Positions 37,508 to 46,976 of a stretch of 64,000 nucleotides of DNA are shown piece by piece. The notes beneath the pieces were generated by a model. That model did no database searches and was not told the DNA's origin. It saw nothing but the letters and a program-made list of their open reading frames with translations. Source of the DNA: Allochromatium humboldtianum (GTDB lineage Bacteria > Pseudomonadota > Gammaproteobacteria > Chromatiales > Chromatiaceae). The position numbers were made by a program, and so were the translations under genes. The stretch spans positions 28,889-92,888 of the forward strand of contig NZ_JABZEO010000014.1 in assembly GCF_013385175.1 (NCBI RefSeq), in the 5' to 3' direction. How positions within the stretch are numbered: position 1 is the stretch's first letter; each line of letters opens with the position of its first letter.

Positions 37508-39238
37508 TCAAACGACCCGGACTTGGAAGGATTCGCCCGACTCCGGATCGGCCAGATGCACCGCACAGGCGATACAGGGATCGAACGAGTGGATGGTGCG
37601 CAGGATCTCGATCGGCTGCTTGACGTCGACGAGCTGATGGTTGTCCTGGAGCGCGGCCTCGTAGGCGCCGGCTTGACCGCGACCGTCGCGCGGTCCGGCG
37701 TTCCAGGTCGAGGGCACCACGGCCTGGTAGTTGGCGATACGCCCGTCTTCGATGACGATCCAATGTCCGAGCGCGCCGCGCGGAGCCTCCATGATGCCGA
37801 CGCCCTGCGCCCGGCTCGGCCAGCTCGACGGCTCCCACAGGGTTTCATTGAACGTCCTGGTGTCGCCGGCCTTGACGTTGGCGATCAGACCGTCGTACCA
37901 GCCCTGCATGGCGTCGACCAGGATCTTGCTCTCCAGGGTGCGCGCCGCCGTGCGTCCCAGGGTCGAATAGAGCACGTCGACCGGCAGTTCGAGCCGGGAG
38001 AGCGTGCTGTCGACCAGCTCTCGGGCCTGATCGTGACCGGTGGCATAGAGCATGAGAACACGCGCCAGCGGCCCGACCTCGACCGAGCGCCCCTTCCAGC
38101 GCGGCGCCTTGAGCCAGGAATAGCCGTCGCTGACGTCGAGCTGTTTATAGGGCGGCGCCACACCGCCGCGCCGGTCGTATTCCAGATTGGTTTGCCCCTC
38201 GTAGGGATGCAGTCCGCGATCGTTGCCGACGCTGTATTCGTACCAGGAATGGTTGACGAACTCCTGGATCTCGCCGGTGGCCTCCAGGTCGACCTCGTGG
38301 ATGGTCGAGAGATCGCGGTCGAGGATGACGCCGCGCGGAAACAGGAAGGTCGCCGGGTCCAGACTCGCGCCCGTGGGCAGGTCGCCATAGCAGAGGAAGT
38401 TGCCCAGCCCCTCGCCGCGCTCGCCCCAGTCTTTGTAGAACCCGGCGATGGCCAGCGTGTCGGGCACATAGACCTGATCGACGAAGGTGCGCATCGACTG
38501 GATCAGATTCCGGACCTCGGCCAGCCGCTTGGCATTGAGCGCCGAGTCCGAGTCCAGATCGATCGGTGACGGGACGCCGCCGACGACGAAGTTCGGATGC
38601 GGATTCTTGCCGCCGAAGATGGCATGGAACTTGGCCGTGTCACGCTGCCAGGCGAGTGCCTCCAGATAGTGCGCGACCGCCATCAGGTTGGCCTCGGGCG
38701 GGAGCCTGTAGGCCGGATGTCCCCAATAGCCGTTGGCGAAGATGCCGAGCTGGCCGGATTCGACGAAGGTCTTGATCCGTTTCTGAGTGTCGGCGAAATA
38801 GCCGGGCGAAGACTTCGGCCAGGCGCTGATGGACTGGGCCAGCTCAGAGGTCGCTCTCGGATCGGCGCTCAGGGCGCTGACCACATCGACCCAATCGAGC
38901 GCGTGCAGATGATAGAAATGCATCACATGATCGTGGATGTACTGCGCACCGATCATGAGGTTGCGGATGAGTTGGGCGTTGAGCGGCAGCTCGATCCTGA
39001 GGGCATCTTCGACGGCGCGCACCGAAGCGATGCCGTGCACCAGGGTGCAGACGCCGCAGATGCGCTGGACGAAGGCCCAGGCATCGCGCGGATCGCGGCC
39101 CTTGAGAATGGTCTCGATGCCGCGGACCATGGTGCCTGAGCTATAGGCCTGGGCGATGTTGGCGCCGTCCATCTGGGCCTCGATGCGCAGATGGCCCTCG
39201 ATGCGGGTGATGGGGTCGACGACGATGCGTTCACTCAT
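37508..39238 (-). CDS. hynL: [NiFe] hydrogenase large subunit (HynL)
   Basis: Carries the Ni-Fe active site. 576 residues from ATG 39238 (MSERIVVDPITRIEGHLRIE); an upstream ATG at 39268 adds ten. The L1 motif RICGVC supplies C61 and C64; the L2 motif DPCIACAVH supplies C555 and C558. A 15-residue tail (LADPESGESFQVRVV) after H561 should be cut off by an endopeptidase during maturation; that protease gene is not in the window. It ends the operon hupH-like, hynS, isp1, isp2, hynL, and lies 60 bases after isp2. The HynL type is known from Thiocapsa and Allochromatium as a robust membrane-attached enzyme. Confidence 0.97.
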   Translation of the reverse strand: MSERIVVDPITRIEGHLRIEAQMDGANIAQAYSSGTMVRGIETILKGRDPRDAWAFVQRICGVCTLVHGIASVRAVEDALRIELPLNAQLIRNLMIGAQYIHDHVMHFYHLHALDWVDVVSALSADPRATSELAQSISAWPKSSPGYFADTQKRIKTFVESGQLGIFANGYWGHPAYRLPPEANLMAVAHYLEALAWQRDTAKFHAIFGGKNPHPNFVVGGVPSPIDLDSDSALNAKRLAEVRNLIQSMRTFVDQVYVPDTLAIAGFYKDWGERGEGLGNFLCYGDLPTGASLDPATFLFPRGVILDRDLSTIHEVDLEATGEIQEFVNHSWYEYSVGNDRGLHPYEGQTNLEYDRRGGVAPPYKQLDVSDGYSWLKAPRWKGRSVEVGPLARVLMLYATGHDQARELVDSTLSRLELPVDVLYSTLGRTAARTLESKILVDAMQGWYDGLIANVKAGDTRTFNETLWEPSSWPSRAQGVGIMEAPRGALGHWIVIEDGRIANYQAVVPSTWNAGPRDGRGQAGAYEAALQDNHQLVDVKQPIEILRTIHSFDPCIACAVHLADPESGESFQVRVV

Positions 39239-39298
39239 GTTGGCGGATCTCCGGCACGGGGCCGCCAACGCGGCCCGGCTCTAAAACAGGTGTTCGGT

Positions 39299-40564
39299 TC
39301 AGTCGCGTTCGACCAGATGCTCGGCGATCATCTCGGTGAGTCCGACCACCGGAATCTCCATGTTGAACGCCTCCAGCCCCTCTTCGAGCTGGGTGCGGCA
39401 GGTGGCGCACATCGTCACCATGCGCTCGGGGGCGACTTCCTCGATCTGCGCCTTCTTGCGCTTGAAGGCTGCCATCTTGAGTTCCTCGGCGCGTTCGTTG
39501 GAACTGACGCCGCCGCCGGCTCCGCAGCACCACTGATATTTGCCGTGCTCCTTGAGGTCGACGAAATTCTCGGCCACCAGAGCCATGAGGTTGCGCTGCT
39601 GCTGGATGACACCGCTCTTGCGCGCCAGATTGCAGGGATCGTGCATCGAGAGCCGGTCGTCCTCCTTGCCCTCGGTCTTGATCCGCCCGGCGGCGCGCAG
39701 TTCGTCGAGCACCTCGATGATGTGGAAGACGCGGAACGGATAGGGCCGGCCGATCAGGTTCGGTCCTTCCCAGCGGATGGCGGTATAGGCATGACCGCAT
39801 TCGGGACTGATGACCTTCGACACCCGGAGCGTTTCGGCCGCCGCCACGACCCGTTCGACCAGCTCGGCGGCGATGTCCTTGTTGCCGATCTGGATGCCGG
39901 CATTGGTGGCTTCGAAGCACTGGGTCGAGAGCGTCCAGGTCACGCCCGCATGGTCGAAGATCTTGGTGATGGCTTCCAGATATTCGGGGAAATTGATGAT
40001 CTCCATCGAGGACAGCAGCACCAGATATTCGGCGCCTTCCTGATCGACCGGGACGGTCAAGCCGCTGCTGGACTCGACATGCTGGATCTGGACCGCGAGC
40101 GTTTTCCATTGCAGACCCATGGGACTGCCGGTCTTGATGGCACGCGAGGCGGCTGCAATCAGTCCCTCGGGCGCATGGCCCGACTGGACCATGCCCTCGC
40201 GGGTCTTGCGGATCATGTAGGCCAGATCATTGCCGACCGGGCAGACCATGGAGCAGCGACCGCACATGGAACAGGAGTCGTAGAGTAGCTCCTCCCATTC
40301 GGCCAGCATCTCATCCGTGACCGGCTTTTGCAGACCGAGCCGCCCCTTGATCCGGCCCCAGAGGGTGAATTCGTTTTCCCACACCCGGCGCAGGGGTTCC
40401 AGTTTCAGGATCGGCGTGTACTTGGGATCGCCGGTTTCGAGATAGAAGGGACAGGACTGGGCGCAGAGTCCGCAGTGCACGCAACTGGAGAAGAACGCCG
40501 CCGTCGGGGCGTCGATCTCGGCGCGAAAGGCGGCCAGACCCCGTTCGAGTGTCAGTTCGCTCAT
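39299..40564 (-). CDS. isp2: Isp2: HdrD/DsrK-like iron-sulfur protein
   Basis: Proposed electron carrier between the hydrogenase and the membrane subunit Isp1. The 421-residue protein has two [4Fe-4S] motifs at the N-terminus (C28, C31, C34, C38 and C98, C101, C104, C108) and two CCG-type domains: one degenerate (QCFEATNAGIQIG...SPECGHAY) and one complete (WCCGAGGG...MCATCR). This is the architecture of heterodisulfide reductase HdrD and DsrK. The start overlaps the isp1 stop by four bases (ATGA); the frame is open far upstream. Confidence 0.94.
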   Translation of the reverse strand: MSELTLERGLAAFRAEIDAPTAAFFSSCVHCGLCAQSCPFYLETGDPKYTPILKLEPLRRVWENEFTLWGRIKGRLGLQKPVTDEMLAEWEELLYDSCSMCGRCSMVCPVGNDLAYMIRKTREGMVQSGHAPEGLIAAASRAIKTGSPMGLQWKTLAVQIQHVESSSGLTVPVDQEGAEYLVLLSSMEIINFPEYLEAITKIFDHAGVTWTLSTQCFEATNAGIQIGNKDIAAELVERVVAAAETLRVSKVISPECGHAYTAIRWEGPNLIGRPYPFRVFHIIEVLDELRAAGRIKTEGKEDDRLSMHDPCNLARKSGVIQQQRNLMALVAENFVDLKEHGKYQWCCGAGGGVSSNERAEELKMAAFKRKKAQIEEVAPERMVTMCATCRTQLEEGLEAFNMEIPVVGLTEMIAEHLVERD

Positions 40565-41223
40565 GACTGGACCCCCTTGCGGCCGAAGGCGGCGCCGTTG
40601 TACCAGCGCGCGATGAAGGCCGTGAAGATGTGGGTGAGCTTGGTGAAGGGCAGGATGACCAAGAGGATCTCGGCACTGAGGATGTGCATGCCGAGCGCCA
40701 GCGGATAGGGTTCGACCAGACGGTGATAGGCCAGATAGCCGGTGAGAACCACCATGAACACCACGGCCCACACCAGATAGTCCTCGACCGTGCTGATGTG
40801 CCGCTTCACCGGATGGGTGAGCCGATGCACCAGGGTCGCGATCAGGGCCAGGATGGTGATGGCTGTGGCGAAGTCGACCAGCGGATTGGGCAGCGCCGGC
40901 CAGGCGAAGCCGAGCACGCTCCGGATCAGCTCGACATGGGGCACGAAGAACAGGAGCGCGGTCAGAAAGCCGATGTGCCAGATCCAGCCGACCACCACGT
41001 TGAAGGGCGCGCGCTTGAAGGTGCCCGGATCGGCGATGGTGCGGGTGAGCATCGTGCGCAGTCCGGCCGGCCATTCATGGGCGCGCGGCTCGGCATAGTT
41101 GTGTGCCCGCCCGAGCATGAAGATCTCGACCAGACGCGCCATGAGACCGATGGCGAAGATCGCCAGCGCGATATCGAAGAGTGGACCCTTGGTCCACAGC
41201 AGGAATTCCATCGAACCGCTCAT
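40561..41223 (-). CDS. isp1: Isp1: membrane cytochrome b-like subunit
   Basis: The 220-residue protein has five hydrophobic segments and resembles NarI/DsrM-type b cytochromes. Several histidines are placed as possible heme ligands: WIWHIGFL, HRLTHPVKRHIS, YHRLVEPY and GMHILSAEIL. It should anchor the hydrogenase-Isp2 module and pass electrons to or from quinone. It overlaps hynS at its start and isp2 at its end (four bases each), so the three are translationally coupled. Confidence 0.93.
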   Translation of the reverse strand: MSGSMEFLLWTKGPLFDIALAIFAIGLMARLVEIFMLGRAHNYAEPRAHEWPAGLRTMLTRTIADPGTFKRAPFNVVVGWIWHIGFLTALLFFVPHVELIRSVLGFAWPALPNPLVDFATAITILALIATLVHRLTHPVKRHISTVEDYLVWAVVFMVVLTGYLAYHRLVEPYPLALGMHILSAEILLVILPFTKLTHIFTAFIARWYNGAAFGRKGVQS

Positions 41224-42323
41224 AGCTTTTGCTCCAATTCGTCGACGGTGACGGGTTGGCGCGTGCCCGCTTCTTCCTTGCGCTGCTTGCGGGCCAGGGT
41301 CGCCAGTCCGCCGCCGGCAACCGCACCGACCACGCCCGCGCCCAGCAGTGTTCCGGGACCGAGCGTGAGCGGCACAGACACAGGTTCATAGAAACCGCCG
41401 GCATCCCAGAACTTCGGCTCGGAGCAGCCCAGACAGGGATGCCCCGCCTCGACCGGCCAACTGGCGCCGTCGTTCCATTTCATGGTGGCGCAGGCGTTGT
41501 AGGTGGTCGGTCCCTTGCAGCCGAGTCGGTAGAGACACCAGCCGAGTTTCGCGCCCTCGTCGTCGAAACTCTCGGCGAACAGCCCCTTGTCGTAGAAGGG
41601 CCGGCGATAGCAGCGGTCGTGGATCGACTGGCCGTAGAAGGCGAGCGGCCGGCCATAGCCGTCCAGCTCGGGCAGGCGACCGAAGACCAGATAGTGCGCG
41701 ACCACGCCGGTGATGACCATGGGGATCGGCGGACAGCCGGGGACGTTGATGACCGGCTTGTCCCGGACCAGATCCATGACCGACATGGCGCCGGTCGGGT
41801 TGGGCCGTGCCTGGGGCAGACCGCCGAAGGCGGCACAGGTGCCGACCGCGATCACGGCGGCGGCGTGCTCGACCGTCTCCATCAGGATCGAATAGTTGCT
41901 GTGACCGGCGACGGTCGAGAAGCCCGGATTGGCGTCCGGACCCGGGATGGAACCGTCGACGATCACCAGATACCGGCCCTTGTTCTCCTCCATCGCCTGG
42001 AGCCGCGCTTCCTCGGCGGCCTCACCGGACGCGGCCTGGAGCGTGTGGTGATAGTCCAGCGAGATGAAGTCGAAGATCAGGTCTTCGAGCGTCGGGGCAT
42101 GGGCGCGGGTCAGCGACTCGGTGCAGCCGGTGCATTCCTGGAACGAGAGCCAGATGACCGAGGGGCGGCGTGCCTGCTCCAGCGCGGCGGCGATGGCTGG
42201 CGCCATGCTCGGCGGCAGGGCCATCAGGGAGGCGGTCGCGGCGCAGAGCTTGAGGAATCCCCGGCGTGACAGGCCGTGATCGCGCAGGCTCTCGCCCAGT
42301 GTCTTGTCGGATCTCTTGCGCAT
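41220..42323 (-). CDS. hynS: [NiFe] hydrogenase small subunit (HynS) with Tat signal
   Basis: Electron-transfer subunit with three iron-sulfur clusters. The twin-arginine signal SRRGFLK is at residues 19-25; the proximal cluster begins with CTGC (C64, C67). The middle and distal cluster region runs WCLYRLGCKGPTTYNACATMKWNDG and GHPCLGCSEPKFWD. A hydrophobic helix near the C-terminus (GTLLGAGVVGAVAGGGLATLA) anchors it in the membrane. 367 residues is normal. It is preceded by the HupH-C-like gene at 18 bases and overlaps isp1. Confidence 0.97.
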   Translation of the reverse strand: MRKRSDKTLGESLRDHGLSRRGFLKLCAATASLMALPPSMAPAIAAALEQARRPSVIWLSFQECTGCTESLTRAHAPTLEDLIFDFISLDYHHTLQAASGEAAEEARLQAMEENKGRYLVIVDGSIPGPDANPGFSTVAGHSNYSILMETVEHAAAVIAVGTCAAFGGLPQARPNPTGAMSVMDLVRDKPVINVPGCPPIPMVITGVVAHYLVFGRLPELDGYGRPLAFYGQSIHDRCYRRPFYDKGLFAESFDDEGAKLGWCLYRLGCKGPTTYNACATMKWNDGASWPVEAGHPCLGCSEPKFWDAGGFYEPVSVPLTLGPGTLLGAGVVGAVAGGGLATLARKQRKEEAGTRQPVTVDELEQKL

Positions 42324-42341
42324 GGTCCCTCCTTTCGGGTG

Positions 42342-42815
42342 TCAGGACGAAGGTGGCGAAGCGTTCGGCGCGGCGGCGTCCAGTCCGGACTCGGAGAGTC
42401 GATCCTCGAGTGCACCGAGCGACTCGGCGAGATCCTCCGGGCGCGGACGCAGGATCTCGGGGATGGCGGCGATCTCGATCTGATAGCTCAGGCGCTGATC
42501 TTCCAGGCCGCGATAATCGACCAGCCAGACGCCGGGGATGGCGGTCTCCTGGATCAGGGTCGGACCGAGCGCTTCGACACGCGCCTGGACCTCGCCCGAA
42601 CCGAGCACAGCGGTCAGGCGCTCCAGGTCGCCCGGACCGAAGGGCATGGAATGGAGATCGATGCGCGTCTCCTCGCCGCTGGCGAGCAGGCGTTCGAGCG
42701 CGTGACGGATCTCGTGCAGGATGGGGAGTGCGTGCCCGTGTTCATGCCGGGATCGCGCGCAGGATGCACCCGATGAGGGATGACCGATGGTTGGATCCAA
42801 GCCTGACATGTCCAC
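42342..42815 (-). CDS. HupH/HyaF C-terminal-domain protein
   Basis: This 157-residue protein matches the C-terminal domain of HupH/HyaF hydrogenase accessory proteins: LPILHEIRHALERLLASGEETRIDLHSMPFGPGDLERLTAVLGSGEV followed by IPGVWLVDYRGLEDQ and IAAIPEIL. These proteins take part in maturation of small subunits. The N-terminal 24 residues are not conserved; internal Met codons are alternative starts. It is the first gene of the hydrogenase operon, 18 bases before hynS. A stand-alone C-terminal unit in this position is unusual. Confidence 0.8.
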   Translation of the reverse strand: MDMSGLDPTIGHPSSGASCARSRHEHGHALPILHEIRHALERLLASGEETRIDLHSMPFGPGDLERLTAVLGSGEVQARVEALGPTLIQETAIPGVWLVDYRGLEDQRLSYQIEIAAIPEILRPRPEDLAESLGALEDRLSESGLDAAAPNASPPSS

Positions 42816-42921
42816 TCCAGCTCGACGTCGATGGAATGGATTCTAGGTCGATCCAAGGTTTTTTGATTTGATCTGGAGCAGGTGATTTTAGAATGTCAGC
42901 AGATATTGAAGGACGCGAACG

Positions 42922-43380
42922 CTAGTAGCCCCGAAAGTACCAGAGGTTGTTCCAGCCCGGCGGGTAGAGCCGGTGAAAGGACTCACGATCCTGGTCGATG
43001 CGCTCCTGGCGCTCGGCGCGGCGGCGGCGCAGATCCTCCTCCCAGTCATCCGGCTGAAGCGCCCCCGGCGGATGATGGGTGCGGCGGCGTTGCTCGTGCT
43101 GCTCGCGCATGGCCGAGCGCCGCGCCTCCCAGGCTTCGCGCTGGGCGCGGACCTCGTCGAGCCAGGGCGCGGCCATGTCCGGTTGAGCCATGCCGATGGA
43201 AGGCGGATCGACCGGGACAGCGGCCCGCACCCCGGACTCATCGGCGATCGCCAGCCCGGTCAGGGCGAGCAGAACGCCGCCAACCAGACCCGACGCCGGG
43301 CCTCTCACGCCCGAATACACACTGGCTACATTCGAGGTCTGACCCGGCTCAGGCCGCAGGACGCGCTTCGAGTCGATCAT
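42922..43380 (-). CDS. secreted protein of unknown function, Arg/Glu-rich
   Basis: This product of up to 152 residues has a signal-like stretch (ASGLVGGVLLALTGLAIA) followed by a proline-containing segment and a highly charged Arg/Glu helix (RAQREAWEARRSAMREQHEQRRR...RRRAERQERIDQDRE), ending PPGWNNLWYFRGY. I do not recognise it. The open frame begins inside glnD (32-base overlap), so a GTG start near 43329, 43320 or 43311 is more likely. It follows glnD on the same strand. The tail suggests a periplasmic binding helix. Confidence 0.6.
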   Translation of the reverse strand: MIDSKRVLRPEPGQTSNVASVYSGVRGPASGLVGGVLLALTGLAIADESGVRAAVPVDPPSIGMAQPDMAAPWLDEVRAQREAWEARRSAMREQHEQRRRTHHPPGALQPDDWEEDLRRRRAERQERIDQDRESFHRLYPPGWNNLWYFRGY

Positions 43381-46006
43381 GGATCTCGCGCCTCAGACAG
43401 GACAGCGCCTGCTCGCAGGTGATGGGCGTCTCCTCGGCGGTCGTGATGAAGAAGACGTCGTCGACCTCGGCGCCGACGGTGGCGATCTTGGCGTTCTGCA
43501 ACCGGATGCCGCACTGCTCGAACACAGCCCCGACCTCGGCCAGCAGTCCCGGCCGGTCGAGAGTCGTCAGACGCATGATGGTGCGCTGGTTGGGTTCGTC
43601 GACCGAGAAACACACGCGCGTCTCGATCGGGAAATACCGATGCTGACGCGAGGCCGTGCGCGTGACCCGGATGCGGGCCTGGGTCGGTTCGGCCAGACGC
43701 GCCGCGAGCTGTTCGCGCACCTCGCCGAGACGCAATGGATCGTCGATGGGCACGCCATCGCGATCGAGCACCTGATAGCTGTTGACCACCATGCCGTCGC
43801 TGGTGGTCATGACGCGCGCATCCATGATGTTCAGGCCCATCTGATCGAGCGCGGCCGTGGTGCGGGCGAACAGATTGTCGCGATCGCGCGAGTAGATGAA
43901 GATTTCGCTGCCGCCGCGCGCGGTGATCGGCCGGATGTCGACCAGCGGCCAGTCCGCCGGGCCGGTCTCCAGCATACGCCGGGTCTGCCAGGCGATTTCG
44001 TCGGGTGAGTTGTAGAGAAAGAAGTCGCGGTTGAAACGCTGCCAGAGCGCCTGACAGGTGTCCGGTTCGACGCCATAGCGCGCCACCAGACGCAGACCCT
44101 CGGCCTGTTTCTGCGCGACCAGCTCATCCTGGGCCTGGGGATTGTCGAGACCGCGCAGCAGCGCGCGCCGGGTGCTGTAGTAGAGCTCGCGCAGCAGCGC
44201 ATCGAGCCAACTGTTCCAGCGTCCCGGATTGGTGGCGCGCGCATCGGCGACGGTCAGCAGATAGAGATAGTCGAGCCGGGTCGGATCGCCGATCAGCGCG
44301 GCGAAGGACTGGATGACCTCCGGATCGCCGATGTCCTTGCGCTGTGCGGTCATGGACATCACCAGATGCTGCTCGACCAGCCAGCACACCAGCCGGCTGT
44401 CGAACGCGCTCAGACCATGGTGCTGGCAGAAGTCCCAGGCGTCGCGCGCACCGAGGCTGGAGTGGTCGCCGCCGCGCCCCTTGGCGATGTCATGGAAGAG
44501 TCCGGCCAGATAGAGCAGCTCCAGCTTGGGGATGCGCCGTGCCACCGCGCTACAGAGCGGGAATTCCTCGTCGTGCTTGGGGATGACGAAGCGGCGCAGG
44601 TTGCGCAGCAGAGTCAGGGTGTGCTCGTCGACCGTGTAGACGTGCAGCAGATCGTACTGCATGCGCCCGACGATGTTGGCAAAGGCCGGGATGTAGGCCG
44701 GCAGCACGCCGTATCGGCTCATGCGGCGCATGGCGTGGGTGAGCCCGATCGGTTCGCGCAGGATCTCCATGAACAGACTGCGCGCGCGCAGATCGGCGCG
44801 GAAGCTGTCGTCGATACGATGGCGGTTCTCGCGGATCAGGCGGATGGTGCTGGCACGCACGCCCTCCAGCTCGGGATGGGTCTGGAGGATGTGGAAGACC
44901 TCCAGCAGCGCGATCGGTGTGCGCCGGAACACGCTTGGCGATGTGACTTCCAGATAGCCGCTGCGCGACTGGAAGCGCTTGTTGATCGGCACGGGCGGGC
45001 CGATGTCGTCGTGCAGCAGGATCGCCTCGCCGAAGAGCTGCAACAGCATCTCGTTGAGCTGATTGAGCTCCTGAACGGTGCGATAGTACTGCTGCATGAA
45101 CTGCTCGACGGCCAGATTGTTCTCGCCGTCGCTGAAGCCGAACTGATGGGCCAGGGTGCGCTGATAGTCGAACAGCAGCCGGTCCTCGTGTCGCCCGGCC
45201 AGCCGATGGAGCGCAAAGCGGATACGCCACAACAGGGTCTGGCCGCCGATCAGGGTCTGGTGCTCGGCTTCGGTCAGAAAACCGTGATCGACCAGCTCGT
45301 GCAGGGTCTCGGCGCCGAAATGACGCTTGGCCACCCAGCCGATCATCTGGATGTCCCGGAGACCGCCGGGATTCTCCTTGATGTTGGGTTCGAGGTTGTA
45401 GGCGGTGTCGCCGTACTTCTGCCAGCGCGCGCGCTGCTCCTGGGTCTTGGCCGCGAAGAAGCGCTCGCTGTTCCAGAGACGGTCGGGGCCGGTGGCCGTG
45501 CGCATATCCTGAAAGAGCGCTTCAGAACCCGCCAGCCAGCGTGCTTCCAGCAGGTTGGTCATCACCGTGACGTCGGCCTCGGCCTCGCGCACGCAATCCT
45601 CGACCGTGCGGACACTGTGACCGACCGCAAGTCCGATGTCCCACAGCAGGGTCAGCAGACGCTCGATGGACTCGATCAGCGGCGGCGCGGGTTCGGCATC
45701 GATCAGGATCAGGATGTCGATGTCGGAGGCCGGATGCAGCTCGCGTCGTCCATAGCCGCCGACCGCCACCAGCGCCGCAGCGGCGGATTCGCCGAGATGC
45801 AGGGTCCAGACATCGCGCAGGACGGCATCGATGAGCTCGCTCAGCTCCCGGACCAGACGCGTGACCGGAACGCGCTGGTCATAATGCTGGTAGAGCGCGT
45901 CCTTCCCCGCTCTCAGCCGTTCCTTGAAGAAGCGCAGTGAGTCTGACGGCGAGAGCGTCGTCTCGACCGGCGCGGTGGCGGCGAGCAGGGAGGCGCCCTG
46001 GGTCAT
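43349..46006 (-). CDS. glnD: bifunctional uridylyltransferase/uridylyl-removing enzyme
   Basis: Senses glutamine and modifies PII signalling proteins. The 885-residue protein starts at ATG 46006, overlapping the map stop (ATGA). The nucleotidyltransferase motif GGYGRRELHPASDID is at residues 83-97; an HD phosphohydrolase domain lies mid-protein (LFHDIAKGRGGDHSSLGA), and two ACT-type domains are at the C-terminus (SRDRDNLFARTTAALDQMGLN and TTLDRPGLLAEVGAVFEQCGI). All domains are complete. It is relevant to nitrogen control of the nif genes. Confidence 0.97.
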   Translation of the reverse strand: MTQGASLLAATAPVETTLSPSDSLRFFKERLRAGKDALYQHYDQRVPVTRLVRELSELIDAVLRDVWTLHLGESAAAALVAVGGYGRRELHPASDIDILILIDAEPAPPLIESIERLLTLLWDIGLAVGHSVRTVEDCVREAEADVTVMTNLLEARWLAGSEALFQDMRTATGPDRLWNSERFFAAKTQEQRARWQKYGDTAYNLEPNIKENPGGLRDIQMIGWVAKRHFGAETLHELVDHGFLTEAEHQTLIGGQTLLWRIRFALHRLAGRHEDRLLFDYQRTLAHQFGFSDGENNLAVEQFMQQYYRTVQELNQLNEMLLQLFGEAILLHDDIGPPVPINKRFQSRSGYLEVTSPSVFRRTPIALLEVFHILQTHPELEGVRASTIRLIRENRHRIDDSFRADLRARSLFMEILREPIGLTHAMRRMSRYGVLPAYIPAFANIVGRMQYDLLHVYTVDEHTLTLLRNLRRFVIPKHDEEFPLCSAVARRIPKLELLYLAGLFHDIAKGRGGDHSSLGARDAWDFCQHHGLSAFDSRLVCWLVEQHLVMSMTAQRKDIGDPEVIQSFAALIGDPTRLDYLYLLTVADARATNPGRWNSWLDALLRELYYSTRRALLRGLDNPQAQDELVAQKQAEGLRLVARYGVEPDTCQALWQRFNRDFFLYNSPDEIAWQTRRMLETGPADWPLVDIRPITARGGSEIFIYSRDRDNLFARTTAALDQMGLNIMDARVMTTSDGMVVNSYQVLDRDGVPIDDPLRLGEVREQLAARLAEPTQARIRVTRTASRQHRYFPIETRVCFSVDEPNQRTIMRLTTLDRPGLLAEVGAVFEQCGIRLQNAKIATVGAEVDDVFFITTAEETPITCEQALSCLRREIHDRLEARPAA

Positions 46007-46785
46007 GAGACGCCCAGGGTCGCGCGCTCGGCGGCGCGCAGGGTCAGAATCTCGTGGCCGGTCTCCGTGACCAGGATGGTGTGCTCCCACTGGGCCGAGA
46101 GACTGCGGTCCTTGGTGACGACGGTCCAGCCGTCCGGCAGCACCTTGATGAAGCGCTTGCCGGCGTTGACCATGGGCTCGATGGTGAAGCACATCCCCGG
46201 CTTGAGCCTCAGACCCTCGCCGGGCTTGCCGTAGTGTAGCACCTGCGGGTCTTCGTGGAACTCCTCGCCGATGCCGTGTCCGCAGTATTCGCGCACCACC
46301 GAATACCCCTGGGTCTCGACGAAACGCTGAATGACATGCCCGATGTCGCCGAGCGTGGCCTCCGGCTTGACGGCGGCGATACCGAGCATCATCGCCTGCT
46401 GCGTGACGGTCACGAGCCGACGGGCGAGCACGGACGGCTCGCCGACGAAGAACATGCGGCTGGTGTCGCCGTGATAGCCGTCCTTGATCACGGTGATGTC
46501 GATATTGACGATATCGCCTTTCTTGAGCCGCTTGTTGCTCGGGATGCCGTGGCAGACCTGATGGTTGATCGAGGTGCAGATCGACTTGGGGAAACCGCGA
46601 TAGTCGAGCGGGGCCGGGATGGCGCCCTGATGGTCGACGATGTAGTCGTGACAGAGCCGGTCGAGTTCCTCGGTGGTGACTCCGGGTTGGACATGGGGCT
46701 CGATCATGTCGAGCACGTCGGCGGCCAGACGGCAGGCGAGGCGCATCTTCTCGATCGCCTCTGGGGTCTTGATCCGCACATTCAT
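46003..46785 (-). CDS. map: methionine aminopeptidase
   Basis: Removes the initiator methionine. ATG 46785 (MNVRIKTPEAIEKMRLACRLAADVL) gives 260 residues; the open frame extends upstream into the rpsB promoter region. Metal-binding residues are visible in DIVNIDITVIKDGYHGDTSRMF, CGHGIGEEFHEDP, MCFTIEPMV and TEQWEHT-like SAQWEHTILV. It is divergent from rpsB, which is the usual arrangement, and overlaps glnD at its end. Confidence 0.97.
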   Translation of the reverse strand: MNVRIKTPEAIEKMRLACRLAADVLDMIEPHVQPGVTTEELDRLCHDYIVDHQGAIPAPLDYRGFPKSICTSINHQVCHGIPSNKRLKKGDIVNIDITVIKDGYHGDTSRMFFVGEPSVLARRLVTVTQQAMMLGIAAVKPEATLGDIGHVIQRFVETQGYSVVREYCGHGIGEEFHEDPQVLHYGKPGEGLRLKPGMCFTIEPMVNAGKRFIKVLPDGWTVVTKDRSLSAQWEHTILVTETGHEILTLRAAERATLGVS

Positions 46786-46847
46786 CTTACGGTTGGAAGC
46801 ATCCACGGTCTTTTGGTATCGATTCGGCTCGTCAGGCGTTCGGGCAT

Positions 46848-46877
46848 TTGCCCCTGTGTAACCGGCTATGGTATAAA
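46848..46877 (+). promoter_or_regulatory. promoter of rpsB-tsf with extended -10
   Basis: TTGCCC (46848-46853) and TATAAA (46872-46877) are spaced by 18 bases, and TGG precedes the -10, giving an extended -10. The following GC-rich stretch (CGCGGCGCGC) resembles discriminators under stringent control, as expected for ribosomal protein genes. The leader to the GTG at 47137 would be about 250 bases. Confidence 0.55.
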
Positions 46878-46949
46878 ACGCGGCGCGCTGTCGCAATTGA
46901 CGACTGCCCGCCATGATTCATGGTGGGGGCTTGCGACGGCGGCGCCAAG

Positions 46950-46976
46950 GCGGAAATTCGCGTTTCCGCTCTTTTT
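46950..46976 (+). terminator. attenuator-like hairpin in the rpsB leader
   Basis: GCGGAAA (46950-46956) and TTTCCGC (46963-46969) form a perfect 7-bp stem with a 6-base loop, followed by TCTTTTTC. This fits an intrinsic terminator inside the leader, about 65 bases after the expected start. A second small hairpin (TGGCC with GGCCA) lies just after. It may regulate rpsB expression. Confidence 0.45.

Noticed and set aside
42830..42890. Possible FNR-type site upstream of the hydrogenase operon
   Set aside because: Only half-sites (TTGAT, ATCAA-like) are present and they are not arranged as TTGAT-N4-ATCAA.
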